From positions 639,501 to 703,500 of the forward strand of contig NZ_CP016953.1 of assembly GCF_001708305.1 (NCBI RefSeq): a stretch of DNA of 64,000 nt. Reading direction: 5' to 3'. The DNA is from Streptococcus himalayensis (GTDB lineage Bacteria > Bacillota > Bacilli > Lactobacillales > Streptococcaceae). Numbering within the stretch: position 1 is the first letter of the stretch; every line of letters starts with the position of its first letter. The notes beneath the pieces were generated by a model. It did no database searches. It had not been told where the DNA came from and saw only the letters and a list, made by a program, of their open reading frames with translations. This document shows positions 52,778 to 63,849 of the stretch, piece after piece. Position numbers and translations under genes: made by a program.

Positions 52778-53764
52778 CTAATGTTCAATGATTTGGTGGG
52801 GGATGAGCTGGCGGTAGCAGATTTGCCGATTGTTTTTGGCATCGTTAATGATTTGTAAAATGGTATTAAAGGATGTTTGCCCCAGCTCTAAGGTATTGAT
52901 GTCGATGTGGGCAGCTAGATTTAGCTTTGGTCGAAGAGACGAGAAGGTCAAGACAGGGATATCGAGCTGAGCTTTTTCGAGGAATTTGCAGACCCCTTCA
53001 GCCAAGAGAGCATCAGTCGTGATAATGGCGTCTATGGCTGGATTGTGCTTGAGCAGACGCTTGGTAAACTGATAGCCCTTATCTTCTAGAAATTCACTGG
53101 CAAAGGCCACACGATGGCTGTCCAGTGAGAGGTTGTGCTCTAGCAGTGCTTCTTGGTAGCCTTGATAGCGGTCTTGGGTGACAAAGAGTTTTTTATTGCC
53201 CCCTAGAAAGGCGATGTGCTGGCAACCTTTTTGGATAAAGTAGGTCGCCGCATCAAACCCTGCTTGGATATTGTCATTATCGACCAGAGGGATGAAGGGT
53301 GAGAGGGATTTCCCAAGGATTAAAAAGGGGAACTGCTCCTCGCTGACCATCTGGACGAGCGGGTCGTCCTCTTGGGCATAGAGGAAAATCAAGCCATCCA
53401 CACGCTTGCCCATGACCATCTGAGAGATGGCTTCCATGCGTTCTTCCTCATTTTTCCCAGTGGCAATCTGGATGGCGTAGTGATGCTCAGCTGCAGCTTG
53501 GGCAATGCCCCGAAAGACCGATGGGAAAAAAGGATTTTGGTAAAAAATATCCGAATCATCAGGCAACACTAGACCGATGACCTGCGTGTAGCTGCTGACC
53601 AGACTTCTGGCATTGAGATTGGGGTGGTAGTTGAGCTCCTTCATCGCCTTGCGGACCCGTTTTTTAGTCTCCTCGCTAATGCTGGACTTATTTTGCACCA
53701 CACGGGTGACCGTTGAGGGAGAAACCCCAGCTACTTTAGCAACATCTTTGATGGTAACACGCAT
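52778..53764 (-). CDS. malR: Maltose regulator MalR (LacI family)
   Basis: 328 residues; N-terminal LacI helix-turn-helix (TIKDVAKVAGVSPSTVTRVVQNKSSISEETKKRV) and a periplasmic-binding-like sugar domain. In streptococci MalR represses the divergent malXCD and malMP genes; two identical operator-like sites (CGCAAACGTTTTC) flank the mal promoters at 58361 and 58571. It ends 11 bases before pulA and begins 9 bases after the DUF1189 gene on the same strand. Confidence 0.92.
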   Translation of the reverse strand: MRVTIKDVAKVAGVSPSTVTRVVQNKSSISEETKKRVRKAMKELNYHPNLNARSLVSSYTQVIGLVLPDDSDIFYQNPFFPSVFRGIAQAAAEHHYAIQIATGKNEEERMEAISQMVMGKRVDGLIFLYAQEDDPLVQMVSEEQFPFLILGKSLSPFIPLVDNDNIQAGFDAATYFIQKGCQHIAFLGGNKKLFVTQDRYQGYQEALLEHNLSLDSHRVAFASEFLEDKGYQFTKRLLKHNPAIDAIITTDALLAEGVCKFLEKAQLDIPVLTFSSLRPKLNLAAHIDINTLELGQTSFNTILQIINDAKNNRQICYRQLIPHQIIEH

Positions 53765-53773
53765 AAAAACCTC

Positions 53774-54583
53774 CTAATGACCCGATTTCTCATCGCGGAA
53801 CTGAGTTTTGTAAAATAAAATCACGAGATACAGGACAAATAAAATATTTTGACAGGTGACCATAGTGGTCATTGGTTGTCCTAATAGACCCAAAATAAGG
53901 GCAATCAGGGTTGGTACTCCTAAGCAATTGAGAGTAAAGTGGTAGCATTCCTTGACAGTTTGAAAAGAAAACAGTTTCGATTTTTTAGTCAAGTAAAGGA
54001 AAAAAGTTGCCCCAAAAACTATGATAAAAAAGTTTAAGGATAATAAAAAGGCAGATAGTCCCATTAAAAAGAGACTGACGGTCAAACGATTTTGCTGAAA
54101 CCAGTCTTGGTTAATCGCCTCTACCAAACTTTCCTTACTTTTTATGGCTTGGTTATCAATCGCTTGATAGGAGAGATTGGCCAAGCGTTTTCCTGCTTGA
54201 CTGATGATGAGCTGCTCAGGTTCAAAGGCCAGTGTTAGATTTTGTCCTAGCTGAGTGTTCTCTTTTCCAATATGGACATCGCCTGCAGGGCTCGTATGCT
54301 TACCTGAATTTCCTGTGTAATGTAGCTGATGATTGGCAATTTCTGTATGCTGTACAAAATCTTGCAGAACATCGTCCGTTAAAGGTTCAAAAACTTCTTC
54401 AATAAAGGTTGTAAGCGGATAAGACGTTCGATCAGCATGCTGAATGGATAGCGGAATGAGCATCAGTGCAATCAAAAAGACACTCGTAAAGAATAGTTGA
54501 AACCAGCTGAAAGATTTACGATTGGCAAAAGGGCGACGAAAACCCCAGATATTTGCAAAATAAGAAAACGGGTAAGGAAGCAT
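53774..54583 (-). CDS. malA: DUF1189 membrane protein (MalA-like)
   Basis: 269 residues with about five membrane segments and an extracytoplasmic loop (~40-165). The start MLPYPFSYFANIWGFRRPFANR and its place beside malR match streptococcal MalA and Bacillus YvdJ, DUF1189 proteins of maltodextrin loci with unclear role. About 200 bases, including a terminator, separate it from the permease gene. Confidence 0.82.
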   Translation of the reverse strand: MLPYPFSYFANIWGFRRPFANRKSFSWFQLFFTSVFLIALMLIPLSIQHADRTSYPLTTFIEEVFEPLTDDVLQDFVQHTEIANHQLHYTGNSGKHTSPAGDVHIGKENTQLGQNLTLAFEPEQLIISQAGKRLANLSYQAIDNQAIKSKESLVEAINQDWFQQNRLTVSLFLMGLSAFLLSLNFFIIVFGATFFLYLTKKSKLFSFQTVKECYHFTLNCLGVPTLIALILGLLGQPMTTMVTCQNILFVLYLVILFYKTQFRDEKSGH

Positions 54584-54762
54584 AGGCGTACTTTCTAATG
54601 TGAATGTAGTGTCAAGGAGGTTCGCAGATGAATGCTAGGAGAGAAGTCTGTTTTAAGTATAGTGAATGGAGAGAGGAATAGGACAAGGCAAGGGGCTGCA
54701 GAGAAAACCAGCGTTCATCAAAATGACTGAACGATGTTCAAATCCTTATGCAATTCACTATA

Positions 54763-54800
54763 AAAAACAGGGTGGGACAAGATTATCCCTTGTCGCCACC
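54763..54800 (-). terminator. Terminator overlapping the malD stop codon
   Basis: On the minus strand GGTGGCGACAAG (54800-54789) folds on CTTGTCCCACC (54781-54771 region), followed by CTG and TTTTTT. The left arm covers the last codons of the permease gene. Confidence 0.75.
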
Positions 54801-55622
54801 ACTTGTTAAGCCTGATACAAAGTTCTTTTGTAGGAAGAAGAATAAAATACAGATTGGAAGAGCGGTAAGGATAGCTCCAGCCGCAAAGAAAGCGATTTTG
54901 AGGTTTTTCACATCGCTGACAAACGTTCTAAGCCCAACGGCTACTGTGTAGTATTCTTTTTCACGCAGTAAGAAACTGGATAAGATATAATCTCCGAAAG
55001 GTCCCATGAAGGCCCATAGAGCCTGTACGGCAATCATCGGACGCACGAGTGGCAAGACGATTTGCCAGAAACGTCTGAAATGACCAGCTCCATCTAGCTT
55101 TGCAGATTCGTCAAGAGAAATCGGAACGGTGTCAAAGTAGCCTTTCATCAACCAAGCATTCATCGGAATTCCTCCACCAACGTAAATCAGGATAAGAAAC
55201 CAACTATGATTGAGGGCATTGAGCATGAGTGCCATCACAAAGAAGGCTGTCAAAGCTGCCATGGTTGGCACCATTTGAATAATTAAGAAGAAGACCAGAC
55301 TTTGTTTTCTTGCCAGAAAATTGTATCGGCTGTAAGCGTAACCAGCTAATACTACTATACTGGTTTGGACAATCATTGTCAAGAAGGCAATGATGAGGGT
55401 GTTTAGATACCAAGTCCCATAGAGGGTTTCAGAAAAGAGTTTACTAAAATTATCCAAGCTAAAATTGATATTAGTGTCCAGTTTAAAGGCCACGACGTTC
55501 CCTGTTTTAAAGGCCGATAAAATGGTAATCAAAATGGGATAGAGGATGATGACAGATAAAGCAACTAAGTAAAAGTAAGTCAAAAAATGACTGAAGCGAC
55601 GTTTTAATTTAACAGAATTCAT
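54783..55622 (-). CDS. malD: Maltodextrin ABC permease MalD (MalG-like)
   Basis: 279 residues from ATG 55622 (GGAGG 8 bases upstream; the ORF to 55667 overlaps malC). Six membrane segments; the EAA loop is [32 protein letters not shown], which docks to the ATPase. The ATPase (MsmK-type) is not in the window, as usual for streptococci where a shared ATPase serves several sugar importers. Confidence 0.93.
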   Translation of the reverse strand: MNSVKLKRRFSHFLTYFYLVALSVIILYPILITILSAFKTGNVVAFKLDTNINFSLDNFSKLFSETLYGTWYLNTLIIAFLTMIVQTSIVVLAGYAYSRYNFLARKQSLVFFLIIQMVPTMAALTAFFVMALMLNALNHSWFLILIYVGGGIPMNAWLMKGYFDTVPISLDESAKLDGAGHFRRFWQIVLPLVRPMIAVQALWAFMGPFGDYILSSFLLREKEYYTVAVGLRTFVSDVKNLKIAFFAAGAILTALPICILFFFLQKNFVSGLTSGGDKG

Positions 55623-55623
55623 C

Positions 55624-56919
55624 TTATACATCCTCCATTTCAAAAGCGTGTAATTTCTTGAAGGCAATCATGGAAATGGAAATGACAATGAGAGAGATAA
55701 TCAAGGTTACAGCTGCTGCCATAGAGTATTGCGGAGCTGTTCCTGTTGTTAGACGATAGATCCATGAAATCAAGATATCCGTTGAACCAGCTCCTCCTCC
55801 GACACTACCAGGACCACCCCCATTAAAGAGGTACATAATAGAGAAATTATTAAAGTTAAAGGTGTATTGGCTGATGAGTGTTGGTGCTGCAACAGCGAGA
55901 ATCATTGGGAAGGTAATATTGCGGAATTTTTGCCATGCATTTGCCCCGTCGATATAAGCTGCTTCGTAAAGATCATTTGGAATGGATTGCAAAATACCAA
56001 GGGTCAACACATAGATATAAGGAAATCCTAACCAACCTTGCATCATAATCAGAGCTACCTTGGTCCAAGTGGGATCTGTTTTCCAAGGAATGATATGCCC
56101 GTTTAGGAATGGTAAGACCTTACCCAGTAGTGGGATAACCTGAGTATTGATAGCTCCGATACTGTCATTAAACATATTGCTAAATGTCAAGATGGTAATA
56201 AAAGCCGGTACAGCCCAAGGAAGAAGGAAGATAACCCCAAATATGCGTTTTCCTTTTATGAAAGGTTGATTGGCCACGATAGCGGTAAAGATACCAATGA
56301 CGATTTGTACCGTTGAGGCAGCAAGTGCCCAAATGATTGTCCAAGAAAGAACAGAGCCAAAGGCACTGCGGAAGGTACTTAAACGCCAAATATTGGAAAA
56401 GTTGCTAAAGCCAACCCAATCCAAGAGCTTGGTCGGTGGCAGGTGCTTAAAGTCATAATTCGTAAAAGCGATGAGGAGTGTCACCACCACTGGAAAGATG
56501 ATGGCAGCTGTCATAGCGATGTAAGAAGGAATGATGAGGAGATATGGAAAACCATTGCTGTAAATTTCCTTCCCCATATCTGAAAGAGTGATAGGGACTT
56601 TGAACCCATCATTCCATCGTTTGGCAACTATGTAGGCATCTTTTAGATTTAAGGCGTAAAAAATGCCATAAACTACCACTAAAATCAAATGGAAAGAACC
56701 GCGGATCAACATAAATAAGGAATTGTCGCGAAACGGTCGTGTTCCCAAGGTTATTAGCCCCGCTAGTTCTGGGGCTGCAATAGCGACTAGGTAAATCAGA
56801 AAAACGAGTGTGACACCAAGGAAAATCAGCCCTTTTGCCCTTTGTTTATTATAGATTTGTCCAAGTCCTGGAATGAAGGAGAGCCATAATGCTTTGTTTG
56901 GATTTTGTTGTGTCGTCAT
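55624..56919 (-). CDS. malC: Maltodextrin ABC permease MalC (MalF-like)
   Basis: 431 residues from ATG 56919 (CAAAGGAG upstream; the frame to 56961 is rejected). N-terminal [17 protein letters not shown] insertion typical for MalC, then the permease core with about eight helices and the EAA loop [29 protein letters not shown]. It pairs with MalD; the genes are separated by one base. Confidence 0.93.
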   Translation of the reverse strand: MTTQQNPNKALWLSFIPGLGQIYNKQRAKGLIFLGVTLVFLIYLVAIAAPELAGLITLGTRPFRDNSLFMLIRGSFHLILVVVYGIFYALNLKDAYIVAKRWNDGFKVPITLSDMGKEIYSNGFPYLLIIPSYIAMTAAIIFPVVVTLLIAFTNYDFKHLPPTKLLDWVGFSNFSNIWRLSTFRSAFGSVLSWTIIWALAASTVQIVIGIFTAIVANQPFIKGKRIFGVIFLLPWAVPAFITILTFSNMFNDSIGAINTQVIPLLGKVLPFLNGHIIPWKTDPTWTKVALIMMQGWLGFPYIYVLTLGILQSIPNDLYEAAYIDGANAWQKFRNITFPMILAVAAPTLISQYTFNFNNFSIMYLFNGGGPGSVGGGAGSTDILISWIYRLTTGTAPQYSMAAAVTLIISLIVISISMIAFKKLHAFEMEDV

Positions 56920-57055
56920 AAAAATCTCCTTTGGGAAATCTTGATGAGCCTTAAAAGGCAATCATCAAGAGAGATAAGCAAGATAAAGAGAAGACCCGAC
57001 TGGGAGTGCCTATCGAGTCTCATCTGCTATCTACCATCCTAGCGGTTAGTCAGGA

Positions 57056-58315
57056 TTATTTGTCACCAAATTTTTGTTCAATGGTGTCTTTAATCAATTT
57101 AACAGCATCTTCAGCAGCAGTTTTAGCATCTTTTTTACCACTGACAGCATCAAAGAGCATTGTTTTTGCTGGATCCCAAATGGTACTCATTTCAGAGATA
57201 TTTGGCATTGGATGAGCAGCCTTGAATTGTTGAATAACAGCACTAGTTAGCTCATCATTTTTACCTTCTGCATAGGTACGAGCTTCTGTATTTGCTGGGA
57301 TTTCATTTGTCGCATCATAAAAAGCTTTTTGTTGTTCAGTTGTTGTCAAGAATGAGACAAATTTTTGAGCTAATTCTGGATTTTGGCTGCCTGCAGGGAT
57401 GACCCAAGCTTTTCCTCCGCCAAAGGCTTCATAATTTTTACCATTTGGAAGAGTTGGGATGGTTGCTACTCCATAGTTAATTTTTGCATCCTTAAAGGCA
57501 GAAGCCTTCCAAGGCCCATCAATAATCGCAGCCGTTTTTCCTTCTTGGAATTGAGTTTGGATTAAGTTTCCTGCACCTTCAGCATCTTGCATTCCTTTTG
57601 GCCATTTTTCGTACCAAGTTTTAGCGTATTCGACACCTTTAATGGAGCCTTCGTTAGCAAGACCGACATCTTTAGGATCTTTTCCGTTATCTCCAAAGAC
57701 ATAGCCTCCATTACCAGCTAAGAGTCCGTAAGTATAGTAGAAGTTTGTCCAGTCTGCAAGAAAGGCAGTGGTTTTTCCATTTTCTCCTGCAAAGTTGTAT
57801 TTACTATCTTTTGCAAGTTCCTCAACTTCTGCGAATGTTTTTGGTGCTTCAGAAATCAAATCCTTATTATAGTACATTACCAAAGTTTCAATAACAGCAG
57901 GAGCACCGTAAGTAGTTCCACCGACGGTTACGAGAGATTTCGTTGTATCATCCGCCATTCCTTCTTTTTCTAGCTTAACTTCAGCTAGTTGACCGTCTGT
58001 TCCAAGGCTACCTACACGGTCGTATGGAGACATCATCACATCGGGTGCCTTGCCGGATTGATTATCAAGCGAAAGGTTTTCTAGGCCGGTTAACTGATCT
58101 CCAGTTTTGATTGTTACCTTTGCACCACTTTCTTTTTCGAATGCTGCCGCTGCTTTTTCAGCGTATGCCTTGTACTGTTCTTCAACGTAGAAAGTCAGAC
58201 TTTTGCCGTCACCTCCAGCATTATCAGTGGATTTTCCTCCACAAGCAACTAGCATCAAGCTAGCCAAACCAACAGTTCCAAGAACTGCAGCACTTCTAAA
58301 CAATCTATGTTTCAT
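57056..58315 (-). CDS. malX: Maltodextrin-binding lipoprotein MalX
   Basis: 419 residues. Lipobox LMLVACGG with Cys25 for lipid attachment; then a type 1 sugar-binding fold (TFYVEEQYKAYAEKAAAAFEKESGAKVTIKTGDQ, ...FGGGKAWVIPAGSQNPELAQKF...). It captures maltose and maltodextrins outside the cell and hands them to MalCD. First gene of the malXCD unit, with promoter and MalR operator at 58361-58415. Confidence 0.94.
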   Translation of the reverse strand: MKHRLFRSAAVLGTVGLASLMLVACGGKSTDNAGGDGKSLTFYVEEQYKAYAEKAAAAFEKESGAKVTIKTGDQLTGLENLSLDNQSGKAPDVMMSPYDRVGSLGTDGQLAEVKLEKEGMADDTTKSLVTVGGTTYGAPAVIETLVMYYNKDLISEAPKTFAEVEELAKDSKYNFAGENGKTTAFLADWTNFYYTYGLLAGNGGYVFGDNGKDPKDVGLANEGSIKGVEYAKTWYEKWPKGMQDAEGAGNLIQTQFQEGKTAAIIDGPWKASAFKDAKINYGVATIPTLPNGKNYEAFGGGKAWVIPAGSQNPELAQKFVSFLTTTEQQKAFYDATNEIPANTEARTYAEGKNDELTSAVIQQFKAAHPMPNISEMSTIWDPAKTMLFDAVSGKKDAKTAAEDAVKLIKDTIEQKFGDK

Positions 58316-58360
58316 GAATGTATTCCTCCTAAAGAAAATATAAGAAATGAGAGTAGTTTA

Positions 58361-58415
58361 CGCAAACGTTTTCTTAAACTATAATCAGTATAGCAAAAAA
58401 AGAAAACGGTTGCAA
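58361..58415 (-). promoter_or_regulatory. malX promoter with MalR operator
   Basis: Minus strand: TTGCAA (58415-58410), 17 bases, TATACT (58392-58387). CGCAAACGTTTTC (58361-58373, plus) lies just downstream of the -10, where a repressor blocks. The site also resembles a catabolite-responsive element half. Confidence 0.8.
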
Positions 58416-58533
58416 GGATTTTTTGAAAAATTTTTTAAAAAAGTTTAGAAGCATTTTCTAGTGTATTTTATAGTTGAAAAACATAGAAAAAACATAGGTT
58501 TCTTAAAAAATTTGGAAAAAATTATAAAAACGG

Positions 58534-58583
58534 TTGCACTTCTCCCTGTTTTGAGATATAATCAAATCAACGCAAACGTTTTC
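58534..58583 (+). promoter_or_regulatory. malQ-glgP promoter with MalR operator
   Basis: TTGCAC (58534-58539), 17 bases, TATAAT (58557-58562); the same 13-base CGCAAACGTTTTC at 58571-58583. The two promoters of the 58316-58629 gap mirror each other, so one repressor controls uptake and breakdown. The AT-rich middle shows nothing further. Confidence 0.8.
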
Positions 58584-58629
58584 ATGAAAATCAAACGCTT
58601 GTTGAATAGACTACTATTGAGGTGATGAT

Positions 58630-60141
58630 ATGAAAAAACGACAAAGTGGCGTTCTCATGCACATTTCTTCCCTTCCAGGGAAATATGGGATTGGCTCTTT
58701 TGGCAAAAGTGCCTACGAATTTGTGGACTTTCTAGTGCGGACCAAGCAACGCTATTGGCAGATTTTGCCCTTAGGGACGACGAGCTATGGAGACTCTCCC
58801 TACCAGTCTTTCTCAGCTTTTGCGGGAAATACGCATTTTATCGATTTTGACCTCTTGATTGAGGCAGGACTGTTGACAGGAGAAGACTTGGCAGGCCGTG
58901 ATTTTGGGGACAATCCTCATCAGGTAGATTATGCCAAAGTCTTTGAAGAAAGACGGCCGATTTTGGAGAAAGCCGTTCAAAACTTCCTATCCAGAGGAGA
59001 CTTGGCAGACTATGAGCGTTTTGTCGCTGATAACCATGCTTGGTTAGAGGTATTCGCGGAATACATGGCCATTAAAGAGCATTTTGGCTTATTGGCTTGG
59101 ACCGAGTGGCCAGACGAGGCAGCTCGCAGACGCGATACCGCTGCACTGGATGCCTACCGCAGAGATTTGGCAGACAAGCTGACCTATCACCGTGTTACCC
59201 AATATTTCTTCTTTAGCCAATGGCTGGCCTTGAAAGCCTATGCCAATGAGCGTCAGATTGAGATTGTGGGAGATATGCCGATTTATGTGGCGGCAGATAG
59301 CTGCGAAGTCTGGTCCCAGCCTCAATTTTTCAAAACAGATGAGGTCGGTCGTCCGACCGCTGTCGCAGGCTGTCCACCAGATGAATTTTCTGCCACAGGT
59401 CAGCTTTGGGGCAATCCAATCTACGACTGGAAGGCCATGGATGAAGATGGCTACCGCTGGTGGATTGACCGCTTGCGGGAAAGCTTTAAGATTTATGACG
59501 TGGTGCGTATTGACCATTTCCGTGGCTTTGAGTCTTATTGGGAAATTCCAGCGGATTCGGATGTGGCTTCGACTGGTAAATGGGTCAAGGGTCCAGACTA
59601 TGCCCTCTTTAAGGCTGTAAAAGAAGCCTTAGGAGATTTGAACATCATCGCAGAAGACCTCGGCTTTATGACCAATGAAGTCATTGAATTGCGGGAAAAA
59701 ACAGGCTTCCCAGGGATGAAAGTTACCCAATTTGCCTATAATCCAGACGATGAAAGCATCGATAGCCCACACCTAGCACCGAATAACTCGGTCATCTACA
59801 CAGGTACTCATGATAATAATACCGTGATGGGCTGGTACAAGGATGAGATTGATGATAAGACCCGTTCCTACATGGCACTTTACACCAATCGAAAAGAGTA
59901 CGAAACAGTGCCTCATGCTATGCTTCGCACCATTTTTAGCTCCGTCAGCTACATGGCCATTGCGACCATGCAGGATTTATTGGAGTTAGATGGCTCTGCT
60001 CGCATGAATTTGCCATCTACGATTGGTGGCAACTGGGCATGGCGGATGACAGCAGACCAATTAACCCCAGAGATTGAGGCAGAGTTGCTCAGCTTGACTA
60101 CGACCTACCGTCGGATCAACGAAGGCATCTCAAACAACTAA
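58630..60141 (+). CDS. malQ: 4-alpha-glucanotransferase
   Basis: 503 residues of the GH77 family (MalM/MalQ). Start [22 protein letters not shown], then [51 protein letters not shown] (nucleophile Asp), IAEDLGFMT (acid Glu) and [13 protein letters not shown]. It rearranges maltodextrins into longer chains and glucose, feeding the phosphorylase 16 bases downstream. GAGGTGATGAT precedes the start. Confidence 0.95.
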   Translation: MKKRQSGVLMHISSLPGKYGIGSFGKSAYEFVDFLVRTKQRYWQILPLGTTSYGDSPYQSFSAFAGNTHFIDFDLLIEAGLLTGEDLAGRDFGDNPHQVDYAKVFEERRPILEKAVQNFLSRGDLADYERFVADNHAWLEVFAEYMAIKEHFGLLAWTEWPDEAARRRDTAALDAYRRDLADKLTYHRVTQYFFFSQWLALKAYANERQIEIVGDMPIYVAADSCEVWSQPQFFKTDEVGRPTAVAGCPPDEFSATGQLWGNPIYDWKAMDEDGYRWWIDRLRESFKIYDVVRIDHFRGFESYWEIPADSDVASTGKWVKGPDYALFKAVKEALGDLNIIAEDLGFMTNEVIELREKTGFPGMKVTQFAYNPDDESIDSPHLAPNNSVIYTGTHDNNTVMGWYKDEIDDKTRSYMALYTNRKEYETVPHAMLRTIFSSVSYMAIATMQDLLELDGSARMNLPSTIGGNWAWRMTADQLTPEIEAELLSLTTTYRRINEGISNN

Positions 60142-60157
60142 AAAAATGGGAGAAACT

Positions 60158-62419
60158 ATGTCAAACTTACAAGAATACATAAAAAAGCAGTATCATAAAG
60201 ACTTAGCGACTTGTAGCAATGAAGAGCTGTATGTGGCTCTGCTAAACTACACCAAGGATTACAGTGCCACCAAGCCTGTCCATGACAGCAAGAAAAAACT
60301 ATATTACATCTCGGCAGAATTTTTAATCGGAAAACTCTTGTCCAACAACCTCATCAACCTTGGCTTGTATGAGGCAATCAAGCAAGAACTTGCTGCGGCA
60401 GGCAAGGATTTATTAGCCGTGGAAGAAGTAGAGTTAGAACCTTCCCTTGGTAATGGGGGCTTGGGGCGTCTAGCAGCTTGCTTTTTAGATTCGATTGCGA
60501 CCCTTGGTTTAAATGGCGATGGCATTGGCTTGAACTATCATTTTGGGCTTTTCCACCAAGTATTGCAAAACAACCAACAAACCACGGTGCCTAATTTCTG
60601 GCTGTCTGAGCAAAATTGGCTGCTGAAGTCAGAGAAATCCTACCAAGTGCCCTTTGCCAACTTTACATTGACGTCAACCTTGTACGATATTGATGTACCA
60701 GGTTATAAGACCGAAAAGAAAAATCGCCTACGCTTATTTGACCTTGATTCAGTGGATGCGGGTATTATTCATGATGGGATTGACTTTGATAAGACAGATA
60801 TTGCACATAACTTGACCCTCTTTCTCTATCCAGACGATAGTGACCGTCAAGGGGAATTGCTCCGCATTTTCCAACAGTATTTCATGGTGTCAAACGGTGC
60901 CCAGTTGATTTTAGAAGAAGCACTTGAAAAGGGAAGTAATCTTCATGACTTGGCAGACTATGCCGTTATTCAAATCAATGACACACACCCATCGCTTGTC
61001 ATTCCAGAAATGATTCGCTTACTGACAGAGCGTGGGATTGAGTTTGAAGAGGCGGTTCAGATTGTCAAGCAAATGACAGCCTATACCAACCATACGATTT
61101 TGGCAGAAGCACTTGAGAAGTGGCCGATGGATTTCTTGGAAGAAGTCGTACCGCACTTAGTGCCGATTATTCGGGAGTTGGACCGCCGCGTCAAAGAAAC
61201 TTATAGCGATGCTTCTGTGCAAATCATTGATGAGTATAACCGCGTGCACATGGCCCACATGGATATCCACTACGGTTACAGTGTCAACGGAGTTGCAGCT
61301 CTTCATACAGAAATCTTGAAACATTCTGAACTCAAGGCTTTCTATGATATTTACCCTGAGAAATTTAACAATAAAACCAATGGCATTACCTTCCGCCGCT
61401 GGCTCATGCATATCAATCCTCGTCTGTCTAGCTATATCGATGGCTTGATTGGACGAGATTGGCATCATGACGCAACGAAATTGGAAGAGTTGCTGAGCTT
61501 TGCTGGTAAGAGCGAGGTCAAAGCAGAGCTGGAAAACATTAAGGCCCACAACAAACGCAAGCTCGTTCGCCATCTGAAAGAGCACCAGCATGTGGACATC
61601 AATCCAAACTCCATCTTTGATATCCAAATCAAGCGACTGCACGAGTACAAGCGTCAGCAGATGAATGCACTCTACGTCATCTATAAATATCTGGACATCA
61701 AGGCAGGCCATATCCCAGCCCGCCCAGTGACCGTTTTCTTTGGCGGAAAAGCGGCACCAGCTTACACCATTGCTCAAGATATCATTCACTTGATTCTGTG
61801 CTTGTCTGAGGTTATCGCCAATGACCCAGACGTAGCTCCACACTTGCAGGTCGTGATGGTTGAAAACTACAATGTAACTGCGGCTAGTTTCCTCATTGCT
61901 GCTGGAGACATCTCAGAGCAGATTTCCCTTGCTTCCAAAGAGGCGTCTGGCACTGGAAATATGAAATTCATGCTAAATGGTGCCTTGACTTTGGGAACAT
62001 CAGACGGAGCCAATGTAGAAATTCACGAATTAGTCGGCGATGAGAATATTTATATCTTCGGGGAAGATAGTGAAACCATTATCCAGCACTATGCTAAGAG
62101 TGATTACATTTCACGCGATTACTACGAACGCGAAGCAATTAAACCTTTAGTAGACTTCATCGTGAGTGATCCCCTCAAGGCTGTTGGCCAAGTTGAACGC
62201 TTGGAACGCTTGTACGATGAATTGCTCCATAAGGACTGGTTTATGACCTTGATTGACCTAGAAACCTACATCGCAACTAAAGAACACATGCTCCAAGATT
62301 ATGAAGATAGGGACAGTTGGTTGGAGAAAGTCTTAGTCAATATCGCTAAAGCAGGTTTCTTCTCAGCCGATCGCACCATCGCCCAATATAATGAAGACAT
62401 TTGGCATTTGGGAGAATGA
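60158..62419 (+). CDS. glgP: Glycogen/maltodextrin phosphorylase
   Basis: 753 residues from ATG 60158 (GGGAGAAA upstream; an ATG at 60146 is in frame). It releases glucose-1-phosphate from alpha-1,4 glucans with pyridoxal phosphate bound to the Lys in [25 protein letters not shown]. Other motifs: [59 protein letters not shown] and [15 protein letters not shown]. In streptococci also called malP. Terminator at 62446. Confidence 0.95.
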   Translation: MSNLQEYIKKQYHKDLATCSNEELYVALLNYTKDYSATKPVHDSKKKLYYISAEFLIGKLLSNNLINLGLYEAIKQELAAAGKDLLAVEEVELEPSLGNGGLGRLAACFLDSIATLGLNGDGIGLNYHFGLFHQVLQNNQQTTVPNFWLSEQNWLLKSEKSYQVPFANFTLTSTLYDIDVPGYKTEKKNRLRLFDLDSVDAGIIHDGIDFDKTDIAHNLTLFLYPDDSDRQGELLRIFQQYFMVSNGAQLILEEALEKGSNLHDLADYAVIQINDTHPSLVIPEMIRLLTERGIEFEEAVQIVKQMTAYTNHTILAEALEKWPMDFLEEVVPHLVPIIRELDRRVKETYSDASVQIIDEYNRVHMAHMDIHYGYSVNGVAALHTEILKHSELKAFYDIYPEKFNNKTNGITFRRWLMHINPRLSSYIDGLIGRDWHHDATKLEELLSFAGKSEVKAELENIKAHNKRKLVRHLKEHQHVDINPNSIFDIQIKRLHEYKRQQMNALYVIYKYLDIKAGHIPARPVTVFFGGKAAPAYTIAQDIIHLILCLSEVIANDPDVAPHLQVVMVENYNVTAASFLIAAGDISEQISLASKEASGTGNMKFMLNGALTLGTSDGANVEIHELVGDENIYIFGEDSETIIQHYAKSDYISRDYYEREAIKPLVDFIVSDPLKAVGQVERLERLYDELLHKDWFMTLIDLETYIATKEHMLQDYEDRDSWLEKVLVNIAKAGFFSADRTIAQYNEDIWHLGE

Positions 62420-62445
62420 TAGGGACAACCAGCATGGATAACAAT

Positions 62446-62474
62446 AGCAAGTTTTTAAAAGCTTGCTATTTTAA
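62446..62474 (+). terminator. Terminator after glgP
   Basis: AATAGCAAG and CTTGCTATT enclose TTTTTAAAAG, followed by TTAAT. Confidence 0.75.
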
Positions 62475-62527
62475 TATAATTGGTTTATAATACAATCAGA
62501 TATTTCATAGAAATGGAGGCAAGTTTT

Positions 62528-63046
62528 ATGAAAAAGAAACCGATTTATTTGTATGTGTTGCTCGCGATGTCTAGTCTACTCACGTTGTGGGGTGCTCTAG
62601 GTCAGTTTACAACCACACCAGATAGCGTGATAGGCGTTATCAAGGAATCCTATCAAAAGCAGAATATCCCCGAGACGCAGGTGGAGGAGTTTCTAAAGCT
62701 TTTTCGCAAGACCACAGAGTTTGACTTGAATACAGCCCATAAAGTGTTTGTAGTGGTGAGTTTGCTCTTACTCTTTGTCGCCCTATTTCTGCTGATTAAA
62801 AAGCGTCTTTTGCAGGCCAATTTGACCTACCTTGGTTATTTGCTTCTCAAAATACTCTTTATGATCTATAATTTTGTCGGCAAAAATGCCCTTATTCGTT
62901 CCGTTCAAACCAGTAATTCAGCACTCATCGAAGGAACTATTCAGCTCAATCGCATGAGTTCTATCATAGGAATTGTGTTTGTTTTCATTCCGATTAGCTT
63001 GGTTCTCTATAAGTTATGGCGGCAGCAAAAGGCAGTGGAAGAATAG
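62528..63046 (+). CDS. Membrane protein, function unknown
   Basis: 172 residues from ATG 62528 (GGAGGC 9 bases upstream; ORF to 62480 rejected). Four membrane segments (YLYVLLAMSSLLTLWGAL, VVVSLLLLFVALFLLI, LGYLLLKILFMIYNFV, IIGIVFVFIPISLVLYKLW) with a charged loop between the first two. No family recognised. Ends in a charged tail. Confidence 0.7.
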   Translation: MKKKPIYLYVLLAMSSLLTLWGALGQFTTTPDSVIGVIKESYQKQNIPETQVEEFLKLFRKTTEFDLNTAHKVFVVVSLLLLFVALFLLIKKRLLQANLTYLGYLLLKILFMIYNFVGKNALIRSVQTSNSALIEGTIQLNRMSSIIGIVFVFIPISLVLYKLWRQQKAVEE

Positions 63047-63079
63047 CTCGTTTATAATAGGAATAGCCATAGTAAATAA

Positions 63080-63108
63080 TTGACAAAAAACATCTATCGC
63101 TTTAGAAT
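63080..63108 (+). promoter_or_regulatory. nrdI promoter embedded in a terminator hairpin
   Basis: TTGACA (63080-63085), 17 bases, TAGAAT (63103-63108). The hairpin ACATCTATC (63090-63098) / GATAGATGT (63118-63126) with T-run spans the spacer and -10, so one DNA stretch both ends upstream transcription and starts the next. Confidence 0.65.
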
Positions 63109-63131
63109 TTTAAGAGTGATAGATGTTTTTG
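63087..63131 (+). terminator. Terminator overlapping the nrdI promoter
   Basis: ACATCTATC and GATAGATGT with an AT-rich loop, followed by TTTTTG. A's precede the left arm. Confidence 0.65.
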
Positions 63132-63149
63132 TTATAGAATGGAGAAAAG

Positions 63150-63608
63150 ATGAACATATCCCTTGTATATATTAGCCTTAGTGGCAATACAGAGAGTTTT
63201 GTAAAGCGGTTAGCGACTTATTTAGAAACCAAGCACCCAGATGTTGAAATCGAACGAGTGAATATTAAAGAGATGGTCAAGTATGACCAGCCTTTTTACC
63301 ACATGACAACTCCCTTTGTCGCCTTTTTACCGACCTATCTCGAGGGTGGCAATGGGCTAGACAATGGAGATGTGGAAATTTTGACCAATGATTTGGGGCG
63401 TTTTATCGCTTTTGAGCAGAATTATGAGCATTGTTTGGGGATTGTCGGTTCGGGCAATCGCAACTTTAACCACCAGTACTGCCTAACAGCCAAGCAGTAT
63501 GCCGAACGCTTTGGCTTTCCAGTCCTTGATACCTTTGAATTACGCGGCATGCAAGACGATATCAAACGCATTGGGCAAAGGATTGAAACCTTGTATGGCT
63601 TGGTGTGA
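63150..63608 (+). CDS. nrdI: NrdI-like flavodoxin
   Basis: 152 residues. FMN-binding loop [15 protein letters not shown] near the start, then [12 protein letters not shown] and [38 protein letters not shown]. NrdI supplies the oxidant that builds the dimanganese-tyrosyl radical of class Ib ribonucleotide reductase. No nrdEF/H genes are beside it. GGAGAAAAG precedes the ATG. This is the stand-alone NrdI type of streptococci, somewhat more diverged than operon-encoded NrdI. Confidence 0.82.
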   Translation: MNISLVYISLSGNTESFVKRLATYLETKHPDVEIERVNIKEMVKYDQPFYHMTTPFVAFLPTYLEGGNGLDNGDVEILTNDLGRFIAFEQNYEHCLGIVGSGNRNFNHQYCLTAKQYAERFGFPVLDTFELRGMQDDIKRIGQRIETLYGLV

Positions 63609-63618
63609 GAAAACACCT

Positions 63619-63647
63619 AAAAAAGAGCAGGAAACTGCTCTTTTTTA
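63619..63647. terminator. Terminator after nrdI
   Basis: AAAAAAGAGCAG, GAAA, CTGCTCTTTTTT; symmetrical, so it may work for both strands. Confidence 0.88.
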
Positions 63648-63739
63648 GTATGAGACTTGTTCGGAAAGCTTCAATTTTGAAATACAAGCAGTTCAAAAAC
63701 TCATTCCTACTGTCGGGGTTGATGCACTATAACAATTAA

Positions 63740-63825
63740 AATCTGACTAGGCAAGGAAATCACAGGTAGAACTAGAGTTCCGCAAGGTGAGCTAGCGACA
63801 TCAGATTGACGAGTATAAGATTACC
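63740..63825. repeat. Degenerate intergenic repeat, copy D
   Basis: ACAATTAAAATCTGA, GGTAGAACTAGAG, GCAAGGTGAGCTAGCGACAT and TTGACGAGTATAAG, the same order as copy C (35850-35915), between the convergent nrdI and argS. Confidence 0.55.
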
Positions 63826-63849
63826 TAAGCGAGTTTCTGAACCAATCTA

